In this document: piece after piece, positions 34,830-46,626 of the stretch | Numbering within the stretch: position 1 is the stretch's first letter | Layout: the number at the start of each line of letters is the position of its first letter | From: an uncultured Collinsella sp. | Lineage (GTDB): Bacteria > Actinomycetota > Coriobacteriia > Coriobacteriales > Coriobacteriaceae | Direction of reading: 5' to 3' | Assembly: GCA_934647195.1 (NCBI GenBank) | Contig: CAKUFD010000005.1 | Location: forward strand, 1 to 64,000 | DNA length: 64,000 bases | Translations under genes and position numbers: made by a program | Notes under the pieces: model-generated | Database searches by the model: none | The model's input: only the letters and a program-made list of their open reading frames with translations | What the model was told of the DNA's origin: nothing

Positions 34830-36652
34830 CGGAGGAGATTCTCAAGGCGGCGGACACGCGTGTCGAACCCGCTCGTCCGCTGCGTGTTATCCACGTTGAA
34901 GATTTTGAATCCGCCGCACCGCTTTCCGATGGGGAGCGCGATGCGTGCCGCCGTCGTTTCACAACCTTGTTTGCAGACGAGGCGCGCACACGCCGCGGCG
35001 GTTTGGGCCGCGTAACCTACGTGACCAATGCGCTGGGCGAATGCTATGCGTGCAAGACCCTCGTCATGCCCGAGCGAGCCGCCGACGAAGACGCTGCCGC
35101 CTGCGACCGTCGTGACGAGCTGCTGCGCATCGCGTTTCGCAAGGAGTACGAGTGCCATCGCGCGCTTTCGGGCTTCAAGGGTTTCCCTCGTCTCTACGGC
35201 TATGGCTCTGTGGACGGTGCGCCCGCCATCATTATGGAGTGGGTCGAGGGCATGACGCTCGCGCAGGCACGCCATGCGCTTGCGGTCGATGACGAAGGCC
35301 GCCTGTCGCCGCTTACGGCGGCGCAGATCGGCCGCGGGCTTTTTGAGCTGTTGACGCGCATGGACCTCGCGGGCGATGGCTTTGTCCACCGAGATATCTC
35401 GCCATCAAACATCATGGTGCGCACGGTCCATCTTTCGCTCGAGCAGCAAGCGGACGAGGGCGAGTTCGATCTGTGCCTGATCGACTTTGGCTCTTCGTCC
35501 ATGGTGCAGCCGCCAGACCCCACCTTTACCGAACGCTTCTCCACGGCACGTCGCGCCACGCCCGCCTACGCCCCGCCTGAGATGCTCTCGGACGATATCG
35601 CGCACGTGGAGCGTCTTCGTACGTCTCCTGCCGTGGATGTGTACGCTGCCGCGAGCGTTGTGTACGAGCTGCTGTCCGGCGAGACGCCTTATGCTCAGGC
35701 CTTGCGGGGTGCCGAAGACGGTGACCATCCCGTTGCTTCGGCCTATCGCGTGAAGGTCGATGCGGCTCCTGCTCAGCTTGTGTGCGCTCATTGTTCCGGG
35801 GCCGACATGAAATCGGTTTTGGTGCGTGAACCCGAGGTGGCGGTTGCCGCCTATCAGGCCACAATCGATACGCCGCTGCTGCCGGAGTCGGAAGGGCTGC
35901 GCCTTTGCCTGGAGCTTGTTGACGATCAGCTTGCCGAGATGGTGATGGCCTGCTTGGTGACGTCGCAGGACAAGCGCCCCGAGGCGCGCGCCGTGCGCGA
36001 TGGCCTGGCGGCGTTTTGCAGGCATTATGCGCAAAACGTTCAGCGTGTCGTTGCGGGGGATCCGCTTATCCCCTGCATGATGGGCGCGTCTTGGCTCGAT
36101 TCCGCCTCGCCGTTTACGGTGCGCCGTGTGGCGCGCTCGATGGGAAAGGCCGTGGCTGCCGCCATTTGGTGCGCCGTGGCGCTTACTACCGCATGTTTAC
36201 TGCGCGGCACGTCTGCCACGCTGCGCTTTGACACGATGGTTTGGGCAGGCGAGCTTGGTTGGCTGCAGGTGTTTGCCGCTTTGGCTCTGCCGCCCGTGGC
36301 AGCCCTTGCTGCCCGCGGACGCGACCGTTGCTCGCGCGAGGGCTTTTTGCGCGGCACGCTCGGTTTGCTTGTGGGAGCTGCTTTCATCATGGGTTTGCTT
36401 GCGTGCACAGCGGTCGATCCCGCAGTGCGCGGCCGCGGTATGGTGACGGCACTCTTTACGGCGAGCGCAGCCGGTTGGTGTCCCATCGTGTTGGATTACG
36501 CGATGGCCATTGTCCCCGCGATGCTGCATGAGCGTCGTCGCCGTTTGGCGGCGGCAAGCGAGCGTCGTGCTGCCGCTTTTGGCGGGGCGCATGTGGGGCA
36601 GGTAGGAGAACTTCAATCCGCGCCGTCGGGTTCGAATAACGAGGAGCAATAG
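34826..36652 (+). CDS. Ser/Thr protein kinase with C-terminal membrane helices
   Basis: The 608-residue kinase has its catalytic domain in about residues 45-330. The glycine loop RGGLGRVTYV, the lysine in YACKTLVM, HRDISPSNIMV, DFG in LIDFGSSSMV and TPAYAPPEM are all present, so activity is expected. A large insert follows the activation loop. After residue 440 there are three or four hydrophobic helices and a short charged tail. It differs from PknB and from the kinase at 14651 in both the insert and the tail. It overlaps the anchor gene by four bases and is followed after three bases by an FHA gene, so the three are made together. Confidence 0.88.
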   Translation: MTEEILKAADTRVEPARPLRVIHVEDFESAAPLSDGERDACRRRFTTLFADEARTRRGGLGRVTYVTNALGECYACKTLVMPERAADEDAAACDRRDELLRIAFRKEYECHRALSGFKGFPRLYGYGSVDGAPAIIMEWVEGMTLAQARHALAVDDEGRLSPLTAAQIGRGLFELLTRMDLAGDGFVHRDISPSNIMVRTVHLSLEQQADEGEFDLCLIDFGSSSMVQPPDPTFTERFSTARRATPAYAPPEMLSDDIAHVERLRTSPAVDVYAAASVVYELLSGETPYAQALRGAEDGDHPVASAYRVKVDAAPAQLVCAHCSGADMKSVLVREPEVAVAAYQATIDTPLLPESEGLRLCLELVDDQLAEMVMACLVTSQDKRPEARAVRDGLAAFCRHYAQNVQRVVAGDPLIPCMMGASWLDSASPFTVRRVARSMGKAVAAAIWCAVALTTACLLRGTSATLRFDTMVWAGELGWLQVFAALALPPVAALAARGRDRCSREGFLRGTLGLLVGAAFIMGLLACTAVDPAVRGRGMVTALFTASAAGWCPIVLDYAMAIVPAMLHERRRRLAAASERRAAAFGGAHVGQVGELQSAPSGSNNEEQ

Positions 36653-36655
36653 GTT

Positions 36656-37606
36656 ATGGCTTTTTCCGACGAGTTGGCGCCGTGCGGCGTGATGTTCGAC
36701 GTGTTCAAACGCTCGTGCGCCATCAAGCACAACGAGCTTGCCGAGATGGTGCTTTCCGGCCGCCCGCTTTCTGATGGGCGCAGTCCAAAGAGTCGCACTT
36801 CCGACCGGTCTTGGGTTTCTCGCTTTATCGTGCACGCGCCCGCGGGTTCGCTGCAGGATCGCTACTTTGCCGATTACGGCCGTGCGGCCACGCGCGTCAT
36901 GAGCTGCCTGCGAACCCGGAGCTCCAAGGCCTTTGACCCTCAGCAGATTCTCGATGTGGTTTGCGGAGATGCGGGCCGGGCTATGGATGTGGCGCTTGCT
37001 GCGTGCCATCAGGATGCGCACTTGTACCGTAACATGCTCGATCGTATTAATTTGAGCTCCGGCACGACGGTGGGGGAGCGCGCCGAGGCTGCGCTCGTGC
37101 TGTTTGTGGCGGTTGGTTGCTCGGGCAACGTTGGCAAGGCTGTTGCCTACACGGCCGATTACGTGCGCTCCATGCACGTGAACCTCATGTCAACGCCGGT
37201 GATGACGGAGGTTACTGCTCCGGATTGTTCTCCCAACGAGGTGTGGGGACTTTGCCTGGGTCTTATCCGCGTGCGCGATGGATACGTGTGCGGGGCTCCG
37301 TACTGGATTGAGCCGACGGGGGAGGGCGTGACGCTTGGCACCCTTGCGCTGGGCGATAGCGACATCACCGATGTTGATCCAGATGTTTCGTCCGAGCATG
37401 CACGCATCTGGCGCAGCGATCACGATGGCTGGCTCGTGAAGGACCTGGGTTCCTCGAATGGAACGCTTGTTGTGGACGGCGCCAACCGTGCCGAGAACAA
37501 GGCGGAGGGAGATGCTGCGGTGCCGCTGCATGCGGGCGACGAGCTCCGTCTGGGCGCTAGCACCGTTTTTGCCGTGGTGGAGGGCATGCCGGAGCGCTGG
37601 GCGTAA
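36656..37606 (+). CDS. FHA-domain protein of the kinase cassette
   Basis: The 316-residue protein has a helical N-terminal part without a family I recognise and a C-terminal FHA domain (residues about 225-310) that binds phosphothreonine. FHA marks are LGDSDITDVDPDVSSEHARI and DLGSSNGTLVVDG. The usual opening GR of the FHA fold is changed to LG, so the phosphopeptide arginine may be lost. No membrane helix is seen. It is placed to read the phosphorylation done by the kinase immediately upstream. GAGGAG precedes the start by nine bases. Confidence 0.85.
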   Translation: MAFSDELAPCGVMFDVFKRSCAIKHNELAEMVLSGRPLSDGRSPKSRTSDRSWVSRFIVHAPAGSLQDRYFADYGRAATRVMSCLRTRSSKAFDPQQILDVVCGDAGRAMDVALAACHQDAHLYRNMLDRINLSSGTTVGERAEAALVLFVAVGCSGNVGKAVAYTADYVRSMHVNLMSTPVMTEVTAPDCSPNEVWGLCLGLIRVRDGYVCGAPYWIEPTGEGVTLGTLALGDSDITDVDPDVSSEHARIWRSDHDGWLVKDLGSSNGTLVVDGANRAENKAEGDAAVPLHAGDELRLGASTVFAVVEGMPERWA

Positions 37607-37726
37607 CGTTTCGGGGCGGCGGCTTGCGGCGCCGGTGCTCGCGCCGCTGCGCCGTGGCCTGCCGCTGCGCCTCCGCTGTCAGGTCGTTACGCCGTCGCGA
37701 CCTGCCGCCACGTCGCTCCCAAGTCA

Positions 37727-37792
37727 AAACCCACGCACAAACGACAACTTTTCGTCAAAAATAAGGAAAAGTGAACGTTTGTGCGTGGGTTT
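37727..37792. repeat. 66-bp palindromic hairpin repeat, copy 1
   Basis: The element has 17-base perfect outer arms (AAACCCACGCACAAACG and its complement). A small internal loop separates them from a second stem (ACTTTTC/GAAAAGT), around a 12-base loop. A nearly identical copy is at 40891-40956; only loop bases differ. The two copies flank the small-envelope gene set. It is followed by T-rich sequence, so it could also terminate transcripts. Confidence 0.85.
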
Positions 37793-37815
37793 CTTTTTGT
37801 CGCGGCGAGAGCGGT

Positions 37816-38133
37816 TTATTCCACGCTGCGTTTTCCGGCGCGTGCAATCATATGGACGCTATCGATAGCAGCGGCGATTGTGCATGCGGCAAGTATCAAC
37901 ACAAGGGGGTTCGACTTGATTGCCGCTTGGATATTTCCATGTAGCAACAAGACGATACCGGTTTTAACTCCACATCCTATGCACTGGTGTCCCGGTTGGT
38001 TGCATAGGTACGTAAAAGGGTCCGCGGTGAGCATAACTGCGCCGAGCACGAGCGTTGCCAGATAAACCGTCAAGCGCGCTTCGCACCAACTTGACATACT
38101 TGTCTCGCCGCAACGGCTCGTACGGCTAGTCAT
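37816..38133 (-). CDS. DUF2752-like small membrane protein
   Basis: The 105-residue protein has two or three hydrophobic helices and the DUF2752 hallmark (CNQPGHQCIGCGVKTGIVLL, then HGNIQAAIKSNPL): a cysteine pair before a Gly-rich turn and a closing NPL. The family's function is unknown. The start ATG at 38133 overlaps the end of the four-helix gene upstream by eight bases, so its translation may depend on that of the frame-shifted neighbour. It is the last gene of the minus-strand set; the hairpin repeat at 37727-37792 follows. Confidence 0.75.
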   Translation of the reverse strand: MTSRTSRCGETSMSSWCEARLTVYLATLVLGAVMLTADPFTYLCNQPGHQCIGCGVKTGIVLLLHGNIQAAIKSNPLVLILAACTIAAAIDSVHMIARAGKRSVE

Positions 38134-38579
38134 CGAGCTTCCAGATTCCCCTGAGGCATTGTATTGATCCGATGAGCTGGAGGACGAACGCCCATTCAAA
38201 CATCCAGTAAGCGCAGCAGATGCCAACGTTCCAAATCACAATGGAAGTAACGAAATTGAAGAGTGCCAGGGCAAGTTGAATGCAGCAGACGATCTTGAGG
38301 GGTTTCTTTGAGATTTTAGCAATCAGGATAACGACGGAAAGCGCCGTAATGACGAGCAGGACAACGAGCATTGCGCTTTCTAACGTGGGATAAGCCGTCT
38401 TGATAGTAACAGTAACATCGACCTCTTCTTTTGCCGTGTCAAGTGCGTAACCTAGCCACGCCACGAGACCGAAAAGGAAGAAGCCGGCGCCGCCGACGAT
38501 ATTGACGAGCGCGCCGGTTTTTAGAAGCGAGTGCTTGCGACCTGGTTGTTTATTCTGATTTTCTGGGGGGGGTTGGCAT
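38126..38579 (-). pseudogene. Four-helix membrane protein, out of frame at a C8 tract (phase-off or frameshift)
   Basis: An ATG at 38579 has a good ribosome-binding site (AAAGGATGACAGCC). Five bases after it comes a run of eight C (minus strand), and the frame then ends at once in TAA. Removing one C joins the ATG to a long downstream frame of about 150 residues with four hydrophobic helices. Examples are LVNIVGGAGFFLFGLVAWLG, AMLVVLLVITALSVVILIA and CIQLALALFNFVTSIVI. The shift exactly at a homopolymer next to a sound start is what a slipped-strand switch looks like. A sequencing error would look the same. No family is recognised. Confidence 0.65.
38565..38572 (+). repeat. Run of eight G (C on coding strand) at codons 3-5 of the four-helix gene
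   Basis: Eight G on the plus strand, immediately inside the minus-strand reading frame starting at 38579. Seven or ten would keep the downstream frame open; eight closes it. Confidence 0.85.
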
Positions 38580-38655
38580 GGCTGTCATCCTTTCTTAAAA
38601 AATGCCTGGCGGCTTGTTTGCCATCTTTAATTCTCGTTCTTTAGAGCAAGAGTTT

Positions 38656-38670
38656 GTTGAGCAACAAATT
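38656..38670 (-). promoter_or_regulatory. Shared 15-base upstream motif, copy 1
   Basis: GTTGAGCAACAAATT lies 77-91 bases upstream of the start at 38579. The same 15 bases lie at 40817-40831, 57-71 bases upstream of the start at 40760, on the same strand. It is a candidate regulator or promoter element shared by the two genes. Confidence 0.45.
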
Positions 38671-38752
38671 AGTCGGTGCTGTTGCGATAGCTGAGGACTG
38701 TTGCAACGGTTCATTGCCGCAAAGGGCTGTTCGCTTCAAATTGGGGCTTACT

Positions 38753-38784
38753 AAAAATGGAGCTCGCAAAGGCGGGCTCCATTT
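38753..38784 (-). terminator. Terminator after zinc-ribbon/Ltp gene
   Basis: AAATGGAGC...GCTCCATTT stem. On the minus strand it is followed by TTTTTAG. It lies 39 bases after the stop of the gene at 38823. Confidence 0.75.
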
Positions 38785-38822
38785 GGGAAGACTTGTCATG
38801 AGGGTTATGCGGGAACGCAGGC

Positions 38823-39990
38823 TTAATATCCGACAGCGGCAAGACCGTAAGCGATTTGGCTCGAGGTGAAGCCTTCGTATTCGAGTTGGTCGTAGAGCTC
38901 GGAGCGTGACATGCTCATGGAGTCCAGGTAGTCCTGGGCGCACTCGGCGCATTGCTCGTTCCAGTTTGCACCACAGTGCTCGATGGCGTAGTCGATTTCA
39001 GATGAGCTAAATCCTTCGTATTCAAGTTGATCGCGCAGACCCGATTCAGAGAAACCGCCGACATATTCAAGATAGTCTTGTGCACTTTCCAGGGCATTGC
39101 TCTGACCAAGGGTTGCGGAAGAGCTGGATGAGCGTTCGCCCGAACGGGAACTGGAATGCTCACGGGAGGATGAGCTATCACTTGAATGGGAACTGCTGGT
39201 CGGCGAAGAGCTGTCTAGCGAGGGAAGATCGGAGCGACTCCAGGGGCTGGACTGTGCTGCTTGTTTGTCTCGACAGAGTGCTAGGACCATGTCGGTGTCA
39301 ACGTCTGCAATAAGGCAGGCGAGTGACTGCTTGTCGTTGGGGTTGCTGCAGATTAACGTGTACTGAATGAAGAGGGCAGTGTTGTTGTCGCTTTTGAGAT
39401 GGAGTGCTGCCGTGTGAAGGCCCTTGCCGTCGTGCTCGTTTTCTTCCCAGGAACCAGTCCAATCGCTGTATTCGTCATTACCGCCGAGATGGAGTTTTGC
39501 GGTTCCGTCTGCCTCAATAACAAGGGTCGCTTTAGTTTCGTCGCTGAAGTGCAGATTCTCGATACCAAAGGTGGTGACGCCAGCGCAATACCAAGTGCCA
39601 ATGCACCATGGGTTGGGAGAGATCAAAGGAATCAGAACATTGACAAACAGGATGCCAAAGACGGCTACGGCGGCAAGGGCGGCAACGATGCGGGGGGGTG
39701 GGTTTGCCGTTTGGCTTTTTTGGTGTGGCAACGGGGCCTGTCGGGACGTTTGGCGTGCTGGGGACGTTCTGGCTAACGCTGGAGTTGGCGACGTTTGCCG
39801 TGTGGTCGGTGGAGCTCACCGCGTCTTCGACGGGAGAGCTGTCTCCTCTTTCCTGGGCGCTCGCATCGTCTACGTTTTCCGCTCGCGAGTTATTCGATGC
39901 TCCGGCCGCCGCTTCATCCAGACGAAAGCCGCATTCGGTGCAGAACGCAGCTCCCTCTTTGGGTTCATGGCCGCAATTGGGGCAAATCAT
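38823..39990 (-). pseudogene. Zinc-ribbon / TM / tandem Ltp-domain protein, split by a shift at a C7 tract
   Basis: From ATG 39990 (ribosome-binding site AGGAGATTGCC) the frame encodes a zinc ribbon (CPNCGHEPKEGAAFCTECGF) and a Ser/Val linker, reaching a run of seven C. The frame then leaves the natural protein. In the next frame the sequence continues sensibly: a transmembrane helix (IVAALAAVAVFGILFVNVLI), an extracellular domain, a Ser-rich stretch, and two C-terminal repeats of the Ltp/host-attachment type (DYLEYVGGFSESGLRDQLEY, then DYLDSMSMSRSELYDQLEYE). Six or nine C would restore one protein of about 388 residues. Ltp of a Streptococcus phage blocks phage DNA entry; a like role here is only a possibility. 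It may be phase-off, a real mutation or a sequencing error. Confidence 0.7.
39692..39698 (+). repeat. Run of seven G (C on coding strand) between zinc ribbon and TM helix
   Basis: Seven G on the plus strand mark the exact point where the two halves of the zinc-ribbon/Ltp gene change frame. Confidence 0.85.
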
Positions 39991-40103
39991 GGCAATCTCC
40001 TACTCTTGGATTTGGCGGCCGCACTTGCCGCCGAGTGCTCTTGCGTTGCGAATTGACTCAGTGGATGTTTGCTCAACCGCTTATCAAGATGCCGCCGACT
40101 ACC

Positions 40104-40760
40104 CTATGAGAGGCCGTCCAGTGAGGGAAGGTCCGATATGCTCCACGTGGAGGATTCCGCTACTTTTTTGTCTCGGCAGAATGCGAAGACGAGGTCGGTA
40201 TTCGTATAAAGGACGAGGCAGCTAGCCGATCCTTCATCCTCGGGGTCATCGCAAACTAGTGTGAAACGAGAAACGTTGTTCGTTCCGCTCTCCCTGAGGA
40301 AGAGCGTAACGGTATCGCGGTCCGAGCCTTTGTCTTCTACCCAGGTGCCCGTGAAAGAGGCCGAATCATAGGAGCCGATGACATTAAGTTCTGCTGTACC
40401 GGCAGGGCCGAGTTCAAGCGTCGTTAGCATGGCGGCTTTGACGTGGGCGTCGTCAAGGTCCATATCGTCGACGCCCGTGCTGGTTGCTCCGATGCCATAC
40501 CATGTGTCGACATACCATGGGCCCGAATGCGAGCTGCTTGTTGATTTTGATTTCGTTTTTGAGGACGAAGATACCCATTTTGCTGGGGATGAAGGCGTCG
40601 AGGTCAAAATGTCGGCAAACAGAATTCCGCCGATGCCCACAACGGCGATAACGACTGCGGTGATGCAAGCAATAAACCTGCCATGTTTTTTCCTGGGGGT
40701 ATTTTGTTGCTGCTCCACCGGGACGTTTGTCGTGTCGGGTGCAATCTGGTCGTCGTGCAT
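40104..40760 (-). CDS. Membrane-anchored paralogue of the zinc-ribbon/Ltp gene's outer domain
   Basis: The 218-residue protein has a short cytoplasmic part, one transmembrane helix (FIACITAVVIAVVGIGGILF, residues about 28-50), a Ser/Lys linker and an extracellular domain. That domain (WYVDTWYGIGATSTGVDDMD to ISDLPSLD) aligns with the matching part of the gene at 38823-39990 (WCIGTWYCAGVTTFGIENLH to RSDLPSLD). The two are paralogues, but this one lacks the zinc ribbon, the homopolymer run and the Ltp repeats. The start has AAAGGAGCAGATT before it. It is the first gene of the minus-strand set. No function is known. Confidence 0.8.
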   Translation of the reverse strand: MHDDQIAPDTTNVPVEQQQNTPRKKHGRFIACITAVVIAVVGIGGILFADILTSTPSSPAKWVSSSSKTKSKSTSSSHSGPWYVDTWYGIGATSTGVDDMDLDDAHVKAAMLTTLELGPAGTAELNVIGSYDSASFTGTWVEDKGSDRDTVTLFLRESGTNNVSRFTLVCDDPEDEGSASCLVLYTNTDLVFAFCRDKKVAESSTWSISDLPSLDGLS

Positions 40761-40816
40761 AATCTGCTCCTTTCGAGTACTGACTTCTCTATGGTCTCTT
40801 TCCGCTTCGCAAATCA

Positions 40817-40831
40817 GTTGAGCAACAAATT
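40817..40831 (-). promoter_or_regulatory. Shared 15-base upstream motif, copy 2
   Basis: Identical to 38656-38670 and in the same orientation, 57-71 bases upstream of the start at 40760. Confidence 0.45.
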
Positions 40832-40890
40832 GGACGGCACTCTCGGGTGGCTGGGCGTCTGCGTTGGAGTGATACGCGACGCCAAAGTCA

Positions 40891-40956
40891 AAACCCACGC
40901 ACAAACGACAACTTTTCGCCGAAAATAAGGAAAAGTGAACGTTTGTGCGTGGGTTT
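40891..40956. repeat. 66-bp palindromic hairpin repeat, copy 2
   Basis: Same 17-base outer arms and inner stem as 37727-37792, and also preceded by AAGTCAA. Two loop bases differ (GCCG for GTCA). The match in both arms suggests a mobile or conserved intergenic repeat family. Confidence 0.85.
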
Positions 40957-41435
40957 TTGATGCGTGCCCGCTGGGTAAGCGGGCGGGGCTCGAGCAGACG
41001 CGCGGGGCAAACGCGCGGGTGGGGCTTGAGTGGCGGCGCGGGCAACGCTCGGGGTAGGGCCGAACTGCCGTGTGTGCGAGGGCAACGTGCAAACAACGCG
41101 CGGGCCCCACGCAAGCGCGCCCACGCCGACATCGATACGGCTGTCAACCGGGTCTTTTATCCCTTCCGATTCATGCAGCGCCGCTTGCGGTTTTCGAAAA
41201 CGAAAGCGGCCGTGCGGAGTACAATAAAGCAACCTGTGAAATCGAAGCATTCACCATGATGGAGGCAGGGCCTCCCGTCGCGTTGCGCGCTGTATCGAGC
41301 GTGCGTTCGTGGGTAGAATGACCTGCGGTTCCAGCGCAATGCATCGCATCGCCCGCTGCATTGCAACACGTGGCTACATCCGAAAGGCGCCGTCTTTCGG
41401 AAAGCATGTACACCCAAACGAGAGGAGAGGGGTAT

Positions 41436-44975
<3,540 letters not shown>

Positions 44976-45030
44976 CGCTTCTCCATCGCAGGACCTTCCG
45001 AGGAACTTTCCTGGTGAATGTCCTCGGACA

Positions 45031-45075
45031 CGGAGACCCCCGACCGCATATAGTGCGGCGGGGGTCTCTCCTGTT
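45031..45075 (+). terminator. Terminator after the oxidoreductase gene
   Basis: GGAGACCCCCG...CGGGGGTCTCTCC stem with an inner CGCA/TGCG pair, then CTGTTGTG. Confidence 0.75.
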
Positions 45076-45151
45076 GTGCGGGGTGCTGCCCGGGCTCTTT
45101 GGTGCCGCATCCTGTTCGTACGATGGGGGTTCCTCCAGCTCGAAGGGCCGC

Positions 45152-45160
45152 TGCTATAAT
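45152..45160 (+). promoter_or_regulatory. Extended -10 promoter of murT-gatD
   Basis: TGCTATAAT is a consensus -10 box with the TG extension, 24 bases before the ATG at 45184. No -35 match is seen, as is common for extended -10 promoters. Confidence 0.6.
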
Positions 45161-45201
45161 GGGCGGGTAATTGAGAACTTCACATGGAAGGAAAACCCGC
45201 T

Positions 45202-46626
45202 GTGAGCAATGCCACTAAGGGTGCCAAGGGACCTCGTTTCCATCTCGCTATGGCCGTATCGAGAGCTGCGGCTTCGGCGCTCAAGCTTGCGCGCCGTAAC
45301 GCCGGCCAGATGCCGGGCGTTATCGCCGAAAAGATCGATCCCTCGTTCCTCGCCGATGTCGACAAGCCCGCGCGCGTCGTGTTCGTCTCTGGAACGAACG
45401 GCAAGACAACCACGAATAACCTGCTGTGCGATCTGCTGCGCGATAACGGCATCGAGATGATCGATAACCGTGCGGGCGGTAATGTCCGCAACGGCGTTGA
45501 GAGCACGCTTATCAAGAACGCTACCATTTCCGGTCGTCAGAAACTCGACGTGGCAGTGATGGAGCTCGACGAGCTTTCGTTCCGCACCGTGCTGCCCGAT
45601 CTGGTTCCCGAGGTTATCCTCGTTACGAACCTCTACCGCGACTCCTTCTCGCGCAACGCCAACCCCGATTTCATCTTCTCCGTGATGAGCGAGAACATCT
45701 CGCCCGCAACCAAGCTCATCTTGAACGCAGACGATATGATCAGCTGCCGTCTGGCACCGCAGAATTCGAACCGCGTGTACTATTCCATCGCGCGCCTCGA
45801 GGACGACTCGTCGGATCCCCAGGGTATCGTGTGCGACCTCACGGCCTGTCCTCAGTGCGGCGGCAAACTCGAGTACGACTATTGCCACCTGCGTCATCTT
45901 GGTCACGCGCATTGCAAGAGCTGCGGTTTTACCAATCCCGAGCCCGATTACGAGCTTGTGGCGCTCGACCGCGATGCACACACTTTTACCGTGTGCGAGC
46001 GAAGTCACGAGGGGGAGCCCACCCACACGTATCGCTTTGGCAACTACTCGATCACGAACCTCTACAACCTCTTCTCGACGGTTGTTGTTGCCCGCGAGCT
46101 TGGCCTTTCTGCCGAGGCTATCGCGGCGTCTCTTGAGCGCGGCATCAACGTGACGGCGCTGCGCTATACGGAAAAGACGGCTTGCGGCAAGCGCTTGGTC
46201 GCGGTGGCGTCCAAGGGCGAGAACAGCACGGCAACGTCGGTGGCGCTCGATACCATTCGCAAAGAACCCGGCAGCAAGGCGGTTATCGTGATGCTCGCCG
46301 ATGCCCACAAGGCGGCAAACCCCAAAGAGACCGAGTATATCGGCTGGTACTATCAGACCGATTTCGAGTATCTCAACGACCCCAGCATCGAGCAGATCGT
46401 GATTCAGGGTGCCACGAACCTCGACCTTCTCCCGCGTCTACGTATGGCAAATATCGACCCCGCAAAGCTCCGTATGGTCGAAACGCCCGAGCAAGCGGCT
46501 CAAGCGGTCGATCCCATGAGCGTCGATTCCGTGTTCTGGGCGTTCGACATCTTCAACGGCGACGACGTGGAGAAGAGCCGCGTGCTCATTGAGAAGAAGA
46601 TCGAGGAGGCATCTGATGCCCGCTAA
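45202..46626 (+). CDS. murT: MurT-like Mur ligase (lipid II isoglutaminyl synthase subunit)
   Basis: Mur-ligase-type ATPase of 474 residues with the DUF1727 C-terminus. The ATP loop is FVSGTNGKTTTNNLL, and the MurT zinc ribbon is CPQCGGKLEYDY...CKSCGF. In Staphylococcus and Streptococcus MurT with GatD amidates the glutamate of lipid II. The C-terminal stretch around WYYQTDFEYL differs from the W-x-WD-x-DFE pattern I recall in characterised MurT, so the aspartate that completes the GatD triad may be absent. I chose GTG at 45202 because AAGGAAAA stands before it; ATG at 45184 is the alternative. Its end overlaps gatD by 11 bases. Confidence 0.9.
   Translation: MSNATKGAKGPRFHLAMAVSRAAASALKLARRNAGQMPGVIAEKIDPSFLADVDKPARVVFVSGTNGKTTTNNLLCDLLRDNGIEMIDNRAGGNVRNGVESTLIKNATISGRQKLDVAVMELDELSFRTVLPDLVPEVILVTNLYRDSFSRNANPDFIFSVMSENISPATKLILNADDMISCRLAPQNSNRVYYSIARLEDDSSDPQGIVCDLTACPQCGGKLEYDYCHLRHLGHAHCKSCGFTNPEPDYELVALDRDAHTFTVCERSHEGEPTHTYRFGNYSITNLYNLFSTVVVARELGLSAEAIAASLERGINVTALRYTEKTACGKRLVAVASKGENSTATSVALDTIRKEPGSKAVIVMLADAHKAANPKETEYIGWYYQTDFEYLNDPSIEQIVIQGATNLDLLPRLRMANIDPAKLRMVETPEQAAQAVDPMSVDSVFWAFDIFNGDDVEKSRVLIEKKIEEASDAR

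Larger units (their letters stand above)
40761..41435. other. Intergenic region upstream of two divergent genes
   Basis: 675 bp without a convincing gene. It holds the second copy of the shared 15-base motif (40817-40831) and the second palindromic repeat (40891-40956). A very GC-rich stretch follows (40970-41130). Two inverted repeats before the oxidoreductase gene are GCAATGCA/TGCATTGC at 41336-41364 and TCCGAAAG/CTTTCGGA at 41379-41401. A TAGAAT at 41314-41319 may be a -10 box for the oxidoreductase, without a clear -35. Confidence 0.55.

Noticed and set aside
40761..41147. An N-terminal extension of the gene at 40104 through the hairpin repeat
   Set aside because: The extra residues are Arg/Pro-rich translation of GC-rich spacer and palindromic repeat, and the ATG at 40760 has an ideal ribosome-binding site.
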